This document shows positions 6,747 through 7,610 of a DNA stretch of 7,610 nucleotides, piece by piece. Position 1 is the first letter of the stretch. Each line of letters begins with the position of its first letter. A model generated the notes under the pieces. The model ran no database searches. It saw nothing but the letters and a program-made list of their open reading frames with translations, and had not been told where the DNA came from. The DNA lies in NCBI GenBank assembly GCA_003445035.1, contig DLVV01000052.1:4796-12405 (forward strand), given 5' to 3'. The stretch is from Planctomycetaceae bacterium. Its GTDB lineage: Bacteria; Planctomycetota; Planctomycetia; Planctomycetales; Planctomycetaceae. The position numbers and the translations under genes were made by a program.

Positions 6747-7145
6747 ATGAACGGCTTTCGGCGAGTGCTGCTGCTGGTTGCCCTGTCGACGTTGGCCGGC
6801 TGTGGCGATCGGAATCCGGTCGCGGTTGTGCCCCTGGCCGCCACCGTGTTGCCGGACAGCGGGGATGCGAAGGTTGTTCTGTTTGTGCCTGGTGCCAGTT
6901 GACCTCGTGATTGACGTCCGAGGCTCGAGCGAGCTTTCGCTGCCTTGCCGTGCGTGAGGCCCGATCCCCCGGTGACCGTCAGCATCAAGGACCGCACCGC
7001 GACCCTGTACGTGGATGCGGTCAGTTGCCGGCTCGAGGACCTGGTGCGAGCGGCTGGGGACCTGGGCTACGCTGTCACGGTGCGCTCGATCGAGCCCTCC
7101 CGGGTGAAAGACCCGGTTCCGGAGAACCCCGGCCGGTCAACGTGA
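6747..7145 (+). CDS. HMA-like lipoprotein, candidate selenoprotein with two in-frame TGA (Sec) codons
   Basis: Read through TGA at 6900-6902 (residue 52) and 6912-6914 (residue 56), this is one 132-residue protein. A lipoprotein signal comes first: F-R-R, a hydrophobic core, L-A-G-C with Cys19. A short linker leads to a complete HMA-like ferredoxin fold: beta1 A-K-V-V-L-F-V-P-G, the motif G-A-S-U-P-R-D-U, helix 1 R-L-E-R-A-F-A-A-L-P, beta2 V-T-V-S-I, beta3 A-T-L-Y-V-D, helix 2 L-E-D-L-V-R-A-A-G-D-L-G, beta4 Y-A-V-T-V. The second TGA aligns exactly with the second Cys of the HMA C-x-x-C motif. The first aligns with the other Cys if one residue is inserted (C-x-x-x-C type). The usual Gly of A-L-P-G-V is Cys69. 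Role inferred: binding or redox handling of a soft metal at the cell surface. It follows a DUF1501 gene; an alternative ATG at 6708 overlaps that gene's stop (TGATG). Alternative reading: a pseudogene with two nonsense changes. Confidence 0.7.
6919..6947 (+). promoter_or_regulatory. Candidate bacterial SECIS hairpin
   Basis: The mRNA can form C6919-G6947, G6920-U6946, A6921-U6945, G6922-C6944, G6923-C6943 and C6924-G6942. A 3-nt 5' bulge U-C-G (6925-6927) follows, then A6928-U6941, G6929-C6940, C6930-G6939, G6931-C6938 and A6932-U6937, closed by loop G-C-U-U (6933-6936). Counting the U of the second TGA (6912) as +1, the loop sits at +22 to +25 with a bulged U at +14. The E. coli fdhF SECIS has its 4-nt loop at the same place and a bulged U at +17. 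G22 and U24 match fdhF, but G23 is C here. The same loop is 33 nt from the first TGA, still inside the usual range, so one hairpin could serve both. Confidence 0.5.
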
Positions 7146-7610
7146 GGACGCGCCCGGATCGGGAAGCCCGATGCTGGTGCCGCTCACCACGCGACATCCG
7201 GGCAGCGCGGTGACCAGTTTGGCGACGGCTTCGGCCGATGCGGCAGTCGTCTCCACGTAGATGATCTTCAGGGACTTGTGACCGTGCAGGGTGGCCAGGC
7301 CGGCATCCGATACCCGGGTGCGGTTGAGATTGAGCAGTTCGAGATTTTCGAGTCGGGACAGAACCTCGACCGACTTGTCGCCGATCGGGCATCCGTTGAG
7401 TCTCAATTCGACCAGGTTCTCGATCTCGGACAGCGATCGGCATCCCGCTTCGCTGATCTTCAGGTCCTGCAGGTCGAGGTGGGTGAGAGAATCGCGAGTG
7501 GAAAGCGTCTGGAGACCACTGTCTGTGACGCCGGTGTTGTTGAGACTGAGTCGTTCGAGATGGGACATCGTGACCAGATGGGCCATGCCGGCGTCGGTGA
7601 CCTGGGTGCC
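7137..7610 (-). CDS. Leucine-rich-repeat protein, C-terminal part (5' end outside window)
   Basis: The frame is open to the window edge (it continues past the ATG at 7586 with G-T-Q-V-T-D-A-G), so the start is outside; 157 residues are visible. It contains about five to six repeats of roughly 24 residues in the pattern L-x-L-x-x-T-x-V-[TS]-D-x-G-L-x-x-L, for example L-S-L-N-N-T-G-V-T-D-S-G-L and L-N-L-N-R-T-R-V-S-D-A-G-L. Some repeats are degenerate (D-L-K-I-S-E-A-G-C; N-G-C-P-I-G-D-K-S-V). The end A-L-P-G-C-R-V-V resembles the I-P-R-C-R-I end of the LRR lipoprotein at 4368-5114, followed here by a short Gly/Ser/Pro tail. A protein-interaction role is inferred; localisation cannot be judged without the N-terminus. 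Its stop overlaps the end of the HMA-like gene by 9 nt, tail to tail. Confidence 0.9.
   Translation of the reverse strand, partial: GTQVTDAGMAHLVTMSHLERLSLNNTGVTDSGLQTLSTRDSLTHLDLQDLKISEAGCRSLSEIENLVELRLNGCPIGDKSVEVLSRLENLELLNLNRTRVSDAGLATLHGHKSLKIIYVETTAASAEAVAKLVTALPGCRVVSGTSIGLPDPGASSR

Noticed and set aside
6900..7145. Two separate genes: a 51-residue lipoprotein ending at the first TGA and a 66-residue protein starting at TTG 6945
   Set aside because: Both pieces are in the same frame and together form one complete HMA-like fold. The TTG lies in the middle of helix 1 (A-A-L-P) and has no ribosome binding site.
6747..7145. Plain pseudogene with two nonsense mutations
   Set aside because: It cannot be excluded, but both stops are TGA, both sit at the expected Cys positions, there are no frameshifts, and a SECIS-like hairpin is correctly placed. 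The selenoprotein reading explains more.

Overview
The window looks like part of a planctomycete chromosome. The evidence is high GC (roughly 60% or more by eye), two Tat-exported DUF1501 proteins, a mucopolysaccharide-type sulfatase, 24-residue leucine-rich-repeat (LRR) proteins of the 'TDxGLxxL' type, and an EF-hand tail on one DUF1501 protein. This combination is typical of Planctomycetota. The genus cannot be decided from the sequence.

Layout: (1) 1-1056, +, the C-terminal part of a sulfatase that begins outside the window. (2) 1064-1966, +, a secreted or membrane protein of unknown function, 7 nt behind the sulfatase and probably co-transcribed. (3) 1996-4206, -, a long DUF1501 protein with a Tat signal, an extra C-terminal region and two EF-hand calcium loops; it converges on gene 2. 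(4) 4368-5114, -, an LRR lipoprotein with a GTG start. (5) 5115-5295, a divergent intergenic region holding a perfect 10-bp palindrome and a tiny ORF with a CxxCH motif. (6) 5296-6708, +, a second, standard-length DUF1501 protein with a strong Tat signal. (7) 6747-7145, +, a small lipoprotein with an HMA-like (heavy-metal-associated) domain, whose frame contains two in-frame TGA codons. (8) 7137-7610, -, the C-terminal part of a second LRR protein, overlapping gene 7 tail to tail by 9 nt.

The most notable item is gene 7. A conventional gene finder would split it into a 51-residue lipoprotein and a 66-residue fragment, or call it a pseudogene. Reading through both TGA codons without any frame change gives one 132-residue protein with a complete beta-alpha-beta-beta-alpha-beta HMA-like fold. 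The two TGA codons sit where the metal-binding cysteine pair of HMA domains belongs (U-x-x-x-U in place of Cys pairs). A stable imperfect hairpin with a 4-nt loop starts 4 nt after the second TGA. Its loop lies at +22 to +25 from that TGA, the spacing of the classical bacterial SECIS element. The best reading is a previously unannotated di-selenocysteine HMA-like lipoprotein, which remains an inference until selenocysteine machinery is found in the same genome.

Functionally, the visible genes suggest extracytoplasmic proteins: sulfated polysaccharide breakdown (sulfatase), Tat-exported DUF1501 proteins of the alkaline-phosphatase/sulfatase-like superfamily, surface LRR lipoproteins, and a possible thiol/selenol metal-binding lipoprotein. 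No tRNA, rRNA, CRISPR array, insertion sequence or strong intrinsic terminator was seen. No gene-free stretch exceeds 300 bases.
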